Source of the DNA: Endomychus coccineus
Lineage: Eukaryota > Arthropoda > Insecta > Coleoptera > Endomychidae
Length of the DNA stretch: 64,000 nt
NCBI GenBank assembly: GCA_958510875.1
Contig: OY294067.1
Coordinates: forward strand, 105,878,010-105,942,009
Reading direction: 5' to 3'
The position numbers and the translations under genes were made by a program. This document shows, one piece after another, positions 1 through 10,686 of the stretch (position 1 is the stretch's first letter; every line of letters starts with the position of its first letter). The notes under the pieces are model-generated. The model was not told where the DNA came from and searched no databases. It saw only the letters and a list, made by a program, of their open reading frames with translations.

Positions 1-636
1 TTTGGTACACATTGTTTCATATTAGTTTTGAAATTCTTTAATCAATGTCTTTTATTACTTACAAGTCCTCGTTGAAATTTAAGCACAAAATTAATCAAGG
101 AGTAATAGTGGTAATTTGATTTATAATAAGCCTTCTCTCCCAAACGCTTAGAAAATTTCAGCCTAATATAATAGCAAGGAAAATTATTTTTGTAACTTCG
201 ACTGATGTCTTATAGAGAATACGTAAAACAATGAGGGTATGTCAAAAAATTAAGCGAAAATAAGGGATACAAAATATTAATGGAATAATTAGAGACTATT
301 TCTTCCAGATAATTTGATCGAACAAATTATGAGATATTTTAGATACTTTCATTTTTGTAATTTTTATGATTACACTAAGAAAATGTTGGCAATATTATAT
401 GTCTATTAGATTTAAAACCTATTGCAATATTTTTATTTGTTTATTTGTACCACATAATAAGATATGAATTGGAACAATATGCATGAAGCACTAGGAAGGG
501 ATGAGCCTGCATTATCCCTGAATTGTTAATGCATTCGTATGAACAAACAAGTTCAAATTAACCTTAAATGTCGACGTTAGTTTTATTGAAATTACATCAA
601 TATGTATTTATCGATAGTAATGTTCAACGATTGATT
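1..636. other. AT-rich stretch, no gene seen
   Basis: No frame of useful length and no recognised motif. The right edge is set by the start of the inverted repeat that bounds the neighbouring Penelope-like copy. Confidence 0.5.
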
Positions 637-844
637 TTAATGATATAATAAAATAAAACACCTTTATTTTGTTTTTTATCACATATATTATAGAAACAAA
701 TCGTGACTATAGTTTCGACACTAGCGTGCCACTTCAAACGATACTAATGTATGAAAATATCAATAATCTTGGCTATTTATGGTACAATATAAGACACAGG
801 TAACAAGTGGGATTCCGGTTGGGGAAATACATAATTAGAATAGT

Positions 845-1108
845 ATAGTCATGACAACAAACTTTAATGTTATTTGTTCACAATGTGACCTATTTTTCAA
901 TAGTATTCAGTATCTTATTAGTGTGGTCTGGTGAGGTTATTTTATCACAACGTAATTTGGAAATTTAGCCAGTTTATTTTCATTATTGCTATAAGATATT
1001 ATTTTTGTTATATATTTCTTGTTATTCTTTATATTATGTTGCTCTGTATTGTTTGTCCTATGATTGGGTTAGCCTGTTGGGCATATATGTACTAAATAAA
1101 TAAATAAA
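845..1108 (+). mobile_element. LINE 3' tail inserted in PLE arm
   Basis: The right arm of the PLE inverted repeat (near 3230) carries the uninterrupted sequence, so the extra 264 bases in the left arm are an insertion with a visible empty site. The insert has no frame, contains a typical insect LINE 3'-end phrase near 1067-1090 and ends in a short TAAA-type tail (1093-1110). It is a 5'-truncated non-LTR retrotransposon, or a SINE sharing the same tail. A target duplication of a few bases around TA/AT is possible but cannot be separated from the tail. Confidence 0.7.
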
Positions 1109-1369
1109 TAATTGAAATTGGATAATGAGATAGAATTAATATTGTGATAAGGGAATTTTAATGCGGAGGTATACTAGGAAGGCATAAGAGGATTATGGGA
1201 AATTTTACGTTATCAAGACATCAAACAGAATGTTGGAGTACACATTTAATTGATCGTTTAGAATTTTATTATCATTATTTTCAATACCTTTGAAAATTTC
1301 TATTGATTTTAGTGTGTTCAATTTGAAACCTCTACTCTGGTTATGTAAAATTTTGCCCAGTTTCTAAAA

Positions 1370-1938
1370 TATGGTTGGACAAAGATGAATCTGTTTTATT
1401 GAGTCTAAAACATAGAAAATGTTCTTTATATAATTTCTATATTACGACTAGATCTACCCATGTAAAAGTTATCAAACTCTGAACAGGTTAATTTATATAC
1501 CCCAGGTTTATCAAACTTATTTGTTTTATCTTTAGCATCGAAGCTAACTTTTAGATTATGTTTCGATAAAATGTCTGCAATTTTTTCACTTACCGTACCA
1601 AAATATGTGAAGGAAACTTATTTGGATGAAGAATCAGAATTTTTTGTAAAAGGATAGATACTTAAGTAAGTCAATTTCTGCTTTTTTCTGTCAATTAATT
1701 TGAATATAATTTGAGGTTGAAAACCATTGTTGATGGCTATAACCTTGATTATATTGAATTCTTCATTCAAGGTTTTCAGGAGAAAGAGGAAGTGAAAAGG
1801 CTCTATGTATCATAGAGTTGTAAGCTGCTAATTTGTGACTACGGGGACTAAAAGATGAATTGGCGATAGTTGTATCTGTGAATGTAGGTTTTCTATAAAT
1901 TCTAAAAGTAATATTATTATGGTGCGTGAGGGTAAGGT
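1370..1938 (-). pseudogene. PLE linker and GIY-YIG endonuclease remnant
   Basis: Reading the minus strand downstream of the RT gives a linker with phrases typical of PLEs (NNGFQ, then VSFTYFGTVSEKIADIL), followed near 1480-1530 by GVYKLTCSEFDNFYMGRSS. This matches the GIY-YIG nuclease entry (GVYKLxCxxC..FYIGxTxR) with FYIG changed to FYMG and the second Cys replaced. GIY-YIG domains nick DNA to prime reverse transcription of PLEs. Stops and at least one frame change interrupt the reading, including a stop in the linker and another soon after the GIY-YIG core, so it is inactive. The domain lies in the correct order and strand relative to the RT at 1939-2490. Confidence 0.75.
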
Positions 1939-2490
1939 CTAGGATAAGAAAACATTCAATTGTCGTGATGTACCTTTGAAGAAAAATAAAACATCGTGTA
2001 CATATCTAACCAACCATGAAGGACTTAATGGGGATCCCATAGCTAATCCATTATTTTGTGCGAAAAACACGTTATTAAATTGACAATAATTTTGGCTAAG
2101 GCAAAGATCGAAAGCTCGTTCTATCTCGGATTCTAATACGGAATTTGTATGTGATTTTTTCAGAATTTTTGACATTAAAATTTTACATTCATTGGGGGGA
2201 ATATTTGAAACATTGAAAAATACCAAAATTCCATTTTTAGGGAAAGTTAAAGAGTTTTTTTACTTATATTATTGAAAATTGAATTTAATTTTACCGCTAG
2301 ATTATGTGTAGGGCTATTAACATAGGATACTACGGGGCGGATAGGAGCATTTTGTTTGAGATTTTTTATGAGGCCGTAAAGTTTAGGAGAAGATGAATTA
2401 CAGTTAATTAACCAACTTTTTTCAAATTTACTATTAGATAAAACTTGGGCTATTTTCTACAAATTGTATAGTAGATTCATCTTTCTCTAA
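1939..2490 (-). pseudogene. PLE reverse transcriptase remnant
   Basis: Two blocks on the minus strand identify a PLE reverse transcriptase. Upstream (about 2260-2490) the reading SPKLYGLIKNLKQNAPIRPV matches the conserved PLE block of the type PKLYGLPKIHK..PLRPI. Downstream (1939-2226) comes FNNVFFAQNNGLAMGSPLSP, the GLAMGSPLSP block of the palm. A stop near 2226-2260 separates the blocks. After SPLSP the usual residues that lead to the YVDD box are missing, and the box itself reads RYVHDVLFFF, so one of the two catalytic aspartates is changed to His. The element cannot be active by itself. Confidence 0.85.
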
Positions 2491-2684
2491 TCATATTTTA
2501 GAAACATGGCACAATTTTCCAAATTTAGATTGAAGTTGAAATTTTACATAACCAGCTTTACTCTGGTTTCAAATTAAACACACTACATACAATCAATAGA
2601 AATTTTCAAAGGTATTACAAATAATGACAATAAAATTTTAAACGATCAATTAGATGTGTACAGCATTCTGTTTGATGTGTTGAT

Positions 2685-3108
2685 AACTATATATAAAAAT
2701 TCTTGGGAAATAGGTCACAATAACACTCTGTTTTAAAATTTTGTTGTCTTTAACAACTGAGTTGTTATGAGAATACCAACATACACTTGTATATTTCAAG
2801 AATATTACTGAATAGCGGATTCTTACTACAAAAATTTTTTTTTATACTTTAATATTGACGATACAATTTCGATTATTCGTGGTTCTGTTCGTTTCGGCGG
2901 CGTGGGCTTTTTTGATTGAAATTAAATTTGTGCGATTTGGACGCTTGTGCTATAATTAGTTTTAATAAACACCCTTTTTTGACATAGTGAGTCTTCTGAT
3001 GATGGTCGTGAGACCGAAACGTACGTAAAGACAAAAAAATTTTAAAATAGAGTGTTATTGTGACCTATTTCCCAAGAATTTTTATATATAATTCATACTG
3101 GGTCAAGA
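2685..3108. repeat. Inverted-ended segment carrying a hammerhead
   Basis: This block sits inside the right arm of the PLE inverted repeat and is absent from the left arm. Its own ends are inverted: 2685-2752 pairs with 3027-3104. The match stops at the base where the hammerhead at 2991-3032 is predicted to cut. Between the arms there is no reading frame. Confidence 0.65.
2991..3032 (+). ncRNA. Type I hammerhead ribozyme motif (PLE)
   Basis: All parts of a minimal type I hammerhead are present in order. Stem I is GTCTT (2991-2995) with AAGAC (3028-3032), 5 of 5 pairs. The box CTGATGA is at 2996-3002. Stem II is GGTC (3004-3007) with GACC (3012-3015), closed by a GTGA loop. GAAA is at 3016-3019. 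Stem III is the palindrome ACGTACGT (3019-3026), as in dimer-forming short hammerheads, with U16.1 at 3026 and the cleavage base A at 3027. One unpaired T (3003) lies between the CTGATGA box and stem II, which the textbook core lacks. Hammerheads in PLE termini are established; activity here is inferred only from structure. Confidence 0.8.
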
Positions 3109-3530
3109 ATCTTTATTATGTCTTGATAACGTAAAATTTTCCATAATCCTCTTGTGCCTTTCTAATATACCGTAGCATTAACATTTCCTTATCACAATAT
3201 TAACTCTACCTCATTATCCAATTTCAATTAAACTATTCTAACAATGTATTTCCTCAAAAGGAACCCCACTTATTACCTGTGTCTTATATTGTACCATAAA
3301 TAGCCAAAATTATTCATATTTTCAACATTAGTATCGTTCGAAGATGGCACGCTAGTGTCGTAACTATAGTCACGATTTGTCTATAATATATGTGATAAAA
3401 AACCAATTTTATTATATCAATATGATAAATCATCACAAAGTAATGGCTTCCACCATTGAATTTTTGATTGATTTTATCGTCATAATTTCTAAAAGTGCAA
3501 ATCGTGATGAAAGATACAAGTAGGGTTTCT

Positions 3531-3996
3531 AACTATCATTTTTCCTGTTGATTGAAGAGATGAAATAGAACTCATAATCACTGTTTCGGTAGGCAAAACC
3601 GATCATAGAATAAACATATAACTCTCATCTTTCCAGACGCTGCTGATAACACCACCCAATCTCTCAAAAATATTGCCAGATATAAACTATCATTTTTCCT
3701 GTTAATTGAAGAGATAAAATAGAACTCATAATCACTGTTTCGGTAGGCAAAACCGATCATAGAATAAACATATAACTCTCATCTTTCCAGACGCTGCTGA
3801 TAACACCACCCAATCTCTCCAAAATATTGCCAGATATAAACTATCATTTTTCCTGTTGATTGAAGAGATAAAATAGAACTCATAATCACTGTTTCGGTAG
3901 GCAAAACCGATCATAGGCTAAACATATTAATAACTCTCATCCTTCCAGACGCTGCTGATAACACCACCCAATCTCTCCAAAATATTGCCAGATATA
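3531..3996. repeat. 154-bp tandem repeat, three copies
   Basis: Copies start at 3531, 3685 and 3839, a spacing of exactly 154 bases; the third has a 4-base insertion. Copies differ by only a few substitutions. Minus-strand frames of 60 codons recur at the same phase only because the DNA is repeated. The unit is not recognised. Confidence 0.95.
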
Positions 3997-4089
3997 AACT
4001 TTAACTTGTCTTATCCTTAGCCTACTCGTTTTAGTTACAATCTATAATAATAAGCATAATTTATTACTATAAAAATATTAGAACTGGGA

Positions 4090-4400
4090 TTAACGATACT
4101 ATTGTAAATCATGGAAGATTTCAAGAACTTTGAACAGTTTTGAATAATACAAATCGTTAAAAAGATATTACGATTCAGTAGTTTTTTTGTGATATTTCTG
4201 AGCAATAAAACTGTCAATTTTTGAAGGCAGCTATATAAAAGGTACTCCGAAATTTCCGAATACTGAAAGATTTGGAGAACTTTGCAATTGAACAAATTTT
4301 GAATTATACAAATCGTTGAAAATATGTTACTATTCAGTACTTTTGGTATTCCACAACTTCTAGGCAATACAATTTTCAATTTGTGATGGTAACTTTGTAA
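4090..4400. repeat. Diverged tandem duplication, about 159 bp
   Basis: The stretch around 4131-4215 (AATACAAATCGTT, then a bias to CAATTTT) recurs around 4290-4385 with many substitutions. Period is about 159 bases, close to but not the same sequence as the 154-bp array just upstream. The long minus frame over it is a by-product of the duplication. Confidence 0.65.
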
Positions 4401-5189
4401 TAAAATCATCATTTAAATGATCCGTTCGAATATTTGATGAATATATTCTGGATACATTACTTTTAAAGTTTACGTGAACCAACATAATTATTAGCGATAT
4501 TCTTTTGAAGAATATACGAAAATTTATTGTTGTTGGAATGGTGTCCAAACCGGTAGATTTGAACATTATTTTCTTCTGATTTGTGGAACATCTAGTTACG
4601 TCAGCTCATGAATCTCATGAATTTAGAACTTGAACGATAATTATAAATCACACTTAAATTCAAGTACCCACTCAAAATAACCATTCAGTCAAAGACAATG
4701 TTTACTCAAATAAAGTACTGGATAGACAGTGGGTGTGTAACGAATTGATAGGATCGAGTTACATGAACAAGTTAATAAATATTTAAACACAAGGTATGTT
4801 GTAATTCGAATTGGTATTGTTCAGCATTATTATCAATCATAAATTCCCATCGGACTAACTTATCTATTTTAATTAGAGCTTGAATGCTTATTCAGAGCTA
4901 ATTCCTTGTACTTGTACATAATATTACAACTGTTATAATACTTCTCAATAGACGAATAAATAAATGAAACGACAGCTTTTATGAAAAGTAGATCAGGACG
5001 AAAACGAGGAGGAAATGAAGAAGCATGAACAAAAAATGAATTGACACATTTTGAATCAACAACACATCGTGAGAACCAAAATTTCATTCATATCCACTGA
5101 ATTATTCAAGTAAAAAAGAAATCGTAAAAATTCGTGAATAGGAAAATAGATCTACCATTTCCGGTACATAAACAGTTAACACTGTCGAA
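4401..5189. other. Non-coding, nothing recognised
   Basis: AT-rich, frames short. A phrase of about 25 bases near 4962-4988 (GAAACGACAGCTTTTATG core) recurs near 6554-6580, so both sites may belong to one dispersed repeat flanking the SINE. Confidence 0.4.
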
Positions 5190-5640
5190 AAAGAGGCCAA
5201 GTTGCTCAGTGGTAGAAGCATCGATCTTCTAATCACTGCGGGTTCGAATCCAGCGACTGCGGAATTTTTCCGATGACCCGAGAAAGTGGTGCGGCAAGAT
5301 ACAATGGGCGGCCAGGCCCAAGTGTCATCGTGACTGCCCTGGTTGCAGGATCGAGCCTACCACACGAGGTGAAGCGTTTAGTAAGGATTTCAACCACCTC
5401 GCACAAAAAAACTGTTACTGAAAATTTTTTCAATGAATTTCAACGTAAATTTGTATCGACAGTGTTAGATGTCTGGGTTCTGGATTCAGTTGAGAGGGTG
5501 ACATTTTGGTCAGATTATTTAGTTCTTATTAGGACCATTGTATCCCTCCAGCCTCCCTAGGCGTTGGACAAACAAGATCACAGCACTTGGACCAAAGGCT
5601 AATATTAGACACACCCTCTAATATTGGGAATTCCCAGCCT
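5190..5640 (+). mobile_element. tRNA-derived SINE
   Basis: The head carries an internal RNA polymerase III promoter: an A box TTGCTCAGTGG at 5202-5212 and a perfect B box GGTTCGAATCC at 5241-5251, at the normal distance. The intervening loop CTTCTAA looks like an arginine UCU anticodon loop, but the stems are too weak for a functional tRNA. A tRNA-unrelated body follows that is richer in GC than the surroundings and runs to about 5640. The plus frame 5273-5560 is open but has no recognised domain and is probably chance. The 3' end and target duplication were not defined. Confidence 0.7.
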
Positions 5641-6869
5641 TTTTAAATGTTTACCAAAGAAAAAATGGTGAATTCTTGATGTAGTTTTACTAGAACATAT
5701 TAAATATATAATATGAGATAGCTTTAGCGGCTACTATGTATATTAAAATTTCAACACCTGCTCTTAATCTGGCAATCGCACCAATAAAAAAAATGAATTT
5801 CTCATGCCATATTCTGAATAATAAAAACGTTTGCTGGTTGGGAAACCTTTGATGAAAATAGCGGCCACCATTTGCTCGGTTGGCACGTATTCAACATCTA
5901 TATGTTTTGTACGATTGTGAAAAACGAATTAATGACCAACTTCTGAGAGCTTTGTTGTCATTGGTAATTTTCAAAGGTTTAGAAAATTCGATTAGGTAAA
6001 TTTTTGTTTATGCAGACAACCACTGTTGCTACTTTACACAAACTAATGTATTTGATCCTATTCTTCACATGCTTTACACAGTGGTATCCCATAGTGTGCA
6101 TGTGATTTCCTAGTTGACAAATGTCCTATAGAATAGAAGTAGGTTCTTCTGAGACAATCTCAAGTAATATTGAACTGTTTTTGGGAAAGTTGCGTTCATC
6201 GCTTCCTTGGCCTGTCTACAACCTGGGGTTTTACCCAACGTTGTGCTTTAAGATTGGCATCAAGGGGATTTCCTTGGCGGAACCCTCGCGCATGACAGCT
6301 CGCCTGTTTTATGATTGATTTCTGTCATGCTGTGCCTTTACCCATGCAATTTAATGTTGTTAGCATTTAAAGGTAATTTTATTCCTACTTATGGCTAATA
6401 TTGCAGCTTTGCTGTCGGTAAGATTTTAATATCTTCCCGGGGACTTTGCGGTTCTTTTGCGCCGTGGTTGATAGCACAGATTTCCGATTGGAGTACTGTT
6501 GCGTATTTCCCTAGGAGTATTGTTAGGGATATGAGTAGATCTTTAAATATATGAAACGACAGCTTTTATGGAAAGTGGCACTAGTTCCCATTTTGGTTTT
6601 AGAATTCAAATTGCGATGTCGCCATCGGCAGTAACTAATTTATGCAACATACATATGGTTTCATTTCATCGTATAACGTATATTCCTTTTTCCTTGAGAC
6701 AAAAAAGTCTTCGATAACTTATTGGATTAAAAGTAACTCATCAAATTTTAGTATAGAATAACTATTTTCGATACATGTTGCGAAATAGAAGTGATTTGGG
6801 CACGCTTCGTGAAAGTTAACAACTTCCTGCACCATAACCCGTGTTTCATTATACATAAAGTTAAAATGT
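5641..6869. other. Non-coding, nothing recognised
   Basis: The part 6120-6520 is richer in GC and carries a 65-codon plus frame at 6121-6318 with no recognisable domain. It could be an unclassified repeat. No gene can be supported. Confidence 0.4.
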
Positions 6870-7139
6870 TAAAATTAGTGTATAGCGAGTGGTTCCAAGT
6901 CTAAAAAAATTATTGAATTCCTCGGACTTCCCAATGTGAATGAGTATACTGGGTACTGTTTTAGACGGTGTTCTGCTACCTTTCTAGCAGATCCAGGAGC
7001 GAATATAACCACACTGAAAAGACATGGAAGGTGGCGTCGTGGTGCCGTTGCAGAAAGGTACATAGAAAAGTCAATCAAAAATAAAGGAGAGATTGGCCAA
7101 AAAGTTCTAGTGGAGAAAGAAAAATCAACTTACAAATAA
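6870..7139 (+). pseudogene. Crypton-type tyrosine recombinase, C-terminal end
   Basis: The frame is open from about 6895 to the stop at 7137-7139 and reads SKSKKIIEFLGLPNVNEYTG, then CFRRCSATFLAD, TLKRHGRW and AERYIEKSI. These are the C-terminal catalytic boxes of a tyrosine recombinase: Arg in CFRR, His and Arg/Trp in KRHGRW, and the nucleophile Tyr in ERYIE. The same block order occurs in Crypton DNA transposons and host proteins derived from them. The N-terminal half, including the first catalytic Arg, is not found upstream, so only the last exon or a truncated copy remains. The reading has no stop across 80 codons, so this piece is younger or less decayed than most elements here. The short open frame starts with GTG only by convention of the frame call. 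Confidence 0.75.
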
Positions 7140-9888
7140 CCTAGAATTGCCACATGAAGATAATTATACATTACACTGTCAAAACAAGTTAAACTTTATA
7201 ACATTAATAAAATTTGCCTTGTGTCCTGGATGCCACCTGCCAAACTTGGGATTCAATTTCAAATGAGCGGAAATTGCTTCCTGCCCCTCACGGGCTAGTT
7301 TTGTATGAATGTAAACAATATACACCTAGTATATTCTTCAAAATGAGTGTAACAACGAAAAGGAAACAACCGTGAGAGAGAGAAGAAGAAAATTATTAAT
7401 TGTCGAAAAGTATACATTTCGCAAAGGCAAAGAAACTCTGTTAGGTCCAGCTTAAATTTCTGGGGATAAATAAGTAAGGGGTGTTTCAACAGAAAGGGAA
7501 TCACACAAACGTAAAAATATCCCTCGATTCTGTGGCCCGGGTAATGCCCGATATATCAGTTAGCAGGTACTTAAAAATCAGTGAGTTGAGAATTATGCAA
7601 GTATTATCTGACCGAAATTAAAAAATAGAATCATAAGAAGGTTGTAGACATATTTGTCGCAGTTAAAATTCCCTCTTGATTTCCAAGAATTCCAAGAGTC
7701 TAAAAATGGGAAATATTATGATATATAGTTATGAACAAATTATAATGAAATGCTGACATGCTGCCTAATATTGGACTTGGATCTATAACATTTCCGAAGT
7801 GATAGAATATTAACTTCGACATGCCACTGCGAACTTCACGGATTGATAGGTATTAAATTTAGTAGCTATATAATACTATGAATAAGCAACTAACATGTTT
7901 TTATATTACGCCATGAAAAACCTATAATTGCGGGAATTCTAATCGTGTTTGGAGCGTGTCTTTAACGAATCATTTTGTTGCAGTCAGGTTTTGTGATTAA
8001 TTAATGATTTAATCAGTGTTTTAAGTAGGCGAGTTGTCAGAGGCGGTAAAATATACGGATACATTCTCAACATAATAATTACGATGCATTATTGTTTGCA
8101 TCCCTATGTTACAAATGAGATACATGTTTATAATTGAATTACAATAATACATTATTACAAATAAAATCATTCATAAATGTATCATCACTGAACAATTTTT
8201 CGAAGCTATTTTAATTTTCCAAAATCAGAACATCCATATTAAAATTTTAGATTGAAATGTAAGGAAAATTTAATAGATATATTATTCAATTCTTTAATTT
8301 GCTTGATGAGCGTCACTTTCGAGGCATCAATCCGAAAATTCCTTGGATATGAAATTCAACAATATCCATTGTATATTGACCTATTTGTTTCATTTGTTCA
8401 AAAAATGTCATTGCCTGGTCATCATTTTGGGTTTCATACTAGTTGGGAGAGAATCAAGCAACTATTACGATTCAAAATAGTAATTTTCAGGCCGATATAT
8501 TGATTTTTCTTTTTTCTGTAATCAGATTTGGCGTCAGCGACCTAGAAAGACAATTTGGTACTAATTTCAAGAGAATCTATTGAATTGAACCCGAGTTACT
8601 AAATTAGTAAATAGTCATTTTTAGCAACCAAGATGTTTTTAATTTTTCCGACATCAGATTCATAATTAGCAAACGGAAAAACGCCATTTTCGAAGAAATC
8701 TAATAAATTTTGACCCATTTATTGAATTTGTTTATTAAATTTTGATAAATGATTAATACAGACCATTCTATGGGGTAGACTCCAGCATTGGTGTATACCT
8801 AAAGCTAATGCAAAAGGTTTCAAGTGAATCCATTCATGGCATAGAGTTTAGAGGTTTTACTATTTTTTATTACTTTATTTACTGTACTATAACTACTTTT
8901 AAATTATTTCTACAGTAGGCGAATATGTGAATGGTGGGATGGATGAAAAAGTCAAGGTATATGTTGTTACTAAGGTTGTTGAAGATGAATATGTATGTAT
9001 TTGAGTTTAGGAATGTAATGAGGTGGTGATACGTACCCTAGTTGCACAGGGCCTAGGGTGCTTTGTCGGGCAATACAGTCGTCACTAATGAGGGCCCTGG
9101 TCATAGACTCAGTGGGGTTTACTCCCCCCTCGTGCTGCTCAACAACACAACACATTAGCAAACCCAGTGCACCACCACAATTATACACTAAAATGTTTGT
9201 TCATAAGCGATTTTTCATACTACAATATTGCGGATCTGGGAGTTCGAAAACAATAAATCATCCAATCCTAAGAGTGTGCTTATAAGTATATATATTTATA
9301 CATTCAATTTCGTACAGTAAAATTGGCATTCGACCGTTCAATGGTGAACAAGATTTGAAATAAAATGTCGGTGTTGGTTAAGCCAATGTGAAATAAATAT
9401 GAATGGCCATCTCGTTTGTTTCAGTGAAATACGTTAACTTATTCCTATTATAGTTGCGGAACCATAAACGAAATTTAGGAAGAAAAAGTCGGGGTCAAAA
9501 AACTAGTTATACATTGAGACTGTCAGTTCAGTTCCTAACATCATTTACTATTTTCTATATCAACGTTGGGAGTTAGGTCTGTAATTTAACCATGAAATAT
9601 GACAGATTCAAAATCAAAGAACAAATTACAAAACTTTGAATAATCTTCGTAGTCAGCTACACCCTAATGTTTCTCTTGTTACTATTAATACCCTATACTG
9701 TAGCTAAATCGAATAAAATAATTATTCGTTGGTCAAGTTCTGTATAATTTGAGAATAGTTAGCAGACTCCATGTTCTACTTATCTATAGTATTGAATAGA
9801 ATCAGCCATTACGTGAAGAAAATCCATTCTAAACTTAAATAAAATAACTATTAAAAGATTTTCAGTAGATTAATGGATAAATAAATAT
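7140..9888. other. Long non-coding stretch
   Basis: No domain found on either strand. 8520-8720 contains phrases seen in short insect repeats. 9020-9190 is notably richer in GC, with open frames on both strands (8970-9188 minus, 9058-9285 plus), neither resembling a known protein; an unclassified transposon fragment is the likeliest explanation. Confidence 0.4.
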
Positions 9889-10050
9889 AACTACTTCGGA
9901 AGTTGGAGAATAAAACTCAAATTTTACACAAGACTTTTAACATTTAATTTAAAAATGCTGACAAATTGTTTCACCACACTCCAACACTGTGGCATTTTCA
10001 AAGCAAGGAGTTATCAACTAAAGCTAAATCTAAAAGTATGTCCTTAAATA

Positions 10051-10326
10051 TCAGGGATCAGAATGTGGTACAAATTCAGGGATGGGGGTGGATAATGGTG
10101 GGAGTGTGTTCACAAAATTGTTAACAAGCGGTGAATTATATGTATCGATTTGATCATTTGATATTACATTATTATTGTTTTTTGAGTGTTTCAATATTTC
10201 TATGGATTCTAATATATTAAGTTTATGTCCTTTTTCCTGAATATGTAGAATATCGGGATTAAGGGTGAAATTGTGGTTATGTTCTAACAGGTGATGCTTT
10301 GAAAATGCCACAGTGTGGTGAAACAA
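10051..10326 (-). pseudogene. C-terminal part of PLE GIY-YIG protein
   Basis: The minus frame reads FSKHHLLEHNHNF, then ILHIQEKGHKLNILESIEI and the C-terminal phrase NDQIDTYNSPLVN. This is the usual tail of PLE endonucleases: KHLLE.NH.F, a glutamate in the LE.EI segment that belongs to the nuclease fold, and a final NDQ...SPL block. The GIY-YIG entry itself is missing because the copy is truncated at about 10294; the first eleven residues come from the inverted terminal arm, not from the protein. The frame ends at 10051 without internal stop. Confidence 0.75.
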
Positions 10327-10337
10327 TTTGTCAGCAT
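10294..10337 (+). ncRNA. Degenerate type I hammerhead motif
   Basis: Stem I is ATGCT (10294-10298) with AGCAT (10333-10337). Stem II is GCCAC (10307-10311) with GTGGT (10315-10319) and loop AGT. GAAA is at 10320-10323. Stem III is ACAA with TTGT around one T, U16.1 at 10331 and C at the cleavage position 10332. The box reads TTGAAAA instead of CTGANGA, with C3 and G8 changed, so cleavage is not expected. One extra T (10306) sits before stem II, as at 3003. Confidence 0.6.
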
Positions 10338-10686
10338 TTTTGAATTAAATGTTAAAAGTCTTGTGTAAAATTTGAGTTTTATTCTCCAACTTCCGAAGTA
10401 CATATTATGAATTTACACAACGTAAACGCCGAAACCATAGATATAGATATAAATATAACTATATTTTCGCTAACACCGTAGTTTCTTCAAACAAATATTA
10501 CAAAGTACTAACTCACTTCACTACTAGAGCTATCTAATAAATAACTTTAATGACAATCTTAGGATAAATCGCGATCGGAATTTTATCTAATTGGGATTAA
10601 CTGATTGAGGGATTAAACGATGAACATGTATTAAACGGAAAAACCTAATTATACTAATTTAACAAGGGAGGATTATAAAATATTTG

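Larger units (their letters stand above)
637..3428 (-). mobile_element. Penelope-like element with inverted ends
   Basis: The core reads on the minus strand as reverse transcriptase, linker and GIY-YIG endonuclease, the order known for Penelope-like elements (PLEs). The flanks are inverted copies of each other: 637-844 pairs with 3230-3428, 1110-1230 with 3110-3240, and 1230-1345 with 2560-2680. A PLE inserted with an inverted terminal segment at its 5' side is a known arrangement for this class. The left arm is interrupted by a LINE tail (845-1108) and the right arm by a hammerhead-bearing segment (2685-3108). All coding parts are broken, so this is a dead copy. The exact outer ends and any target duplication were not established. 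Confidence 0.8.
9889..10400 (-). mobile_element. 5'-truncated PLE with inverted ends
   Basis: 9889-10000 and 10290-10400 are inverted copies. Between them the minus strand codes for the end of a PLE endonuclease. The right arm starts inside the coding frame, near 10294, as expected when a 5'-truncated PLE copy carries an inverted terminal piece. Both arms hold a hammerhead-like core; the left one is in sense with the coding frame. The arm on the left has a small insertion near 9985. Confidence 0.75.

Noticed and set aside
3578..3914. Two nearly identical 60-codon minus frames as a duplicated gene
   Set aside because: They arise from the 154-bp tandem repeat (154 is not a multiple of three, so the frames cannot be one repeated protein) and have no domain.
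5195..5270. Functional arginine tRNA gene
   Set aside because: A and B boxes are good but anticodon and acceptor stems do not pair; it is followed by a SINE-like body.
8970..9285. Overlapping frames in a GC-rich patch as a gene
   Set aside because: Open on both strands because of composition; no domain, no splice or start context.
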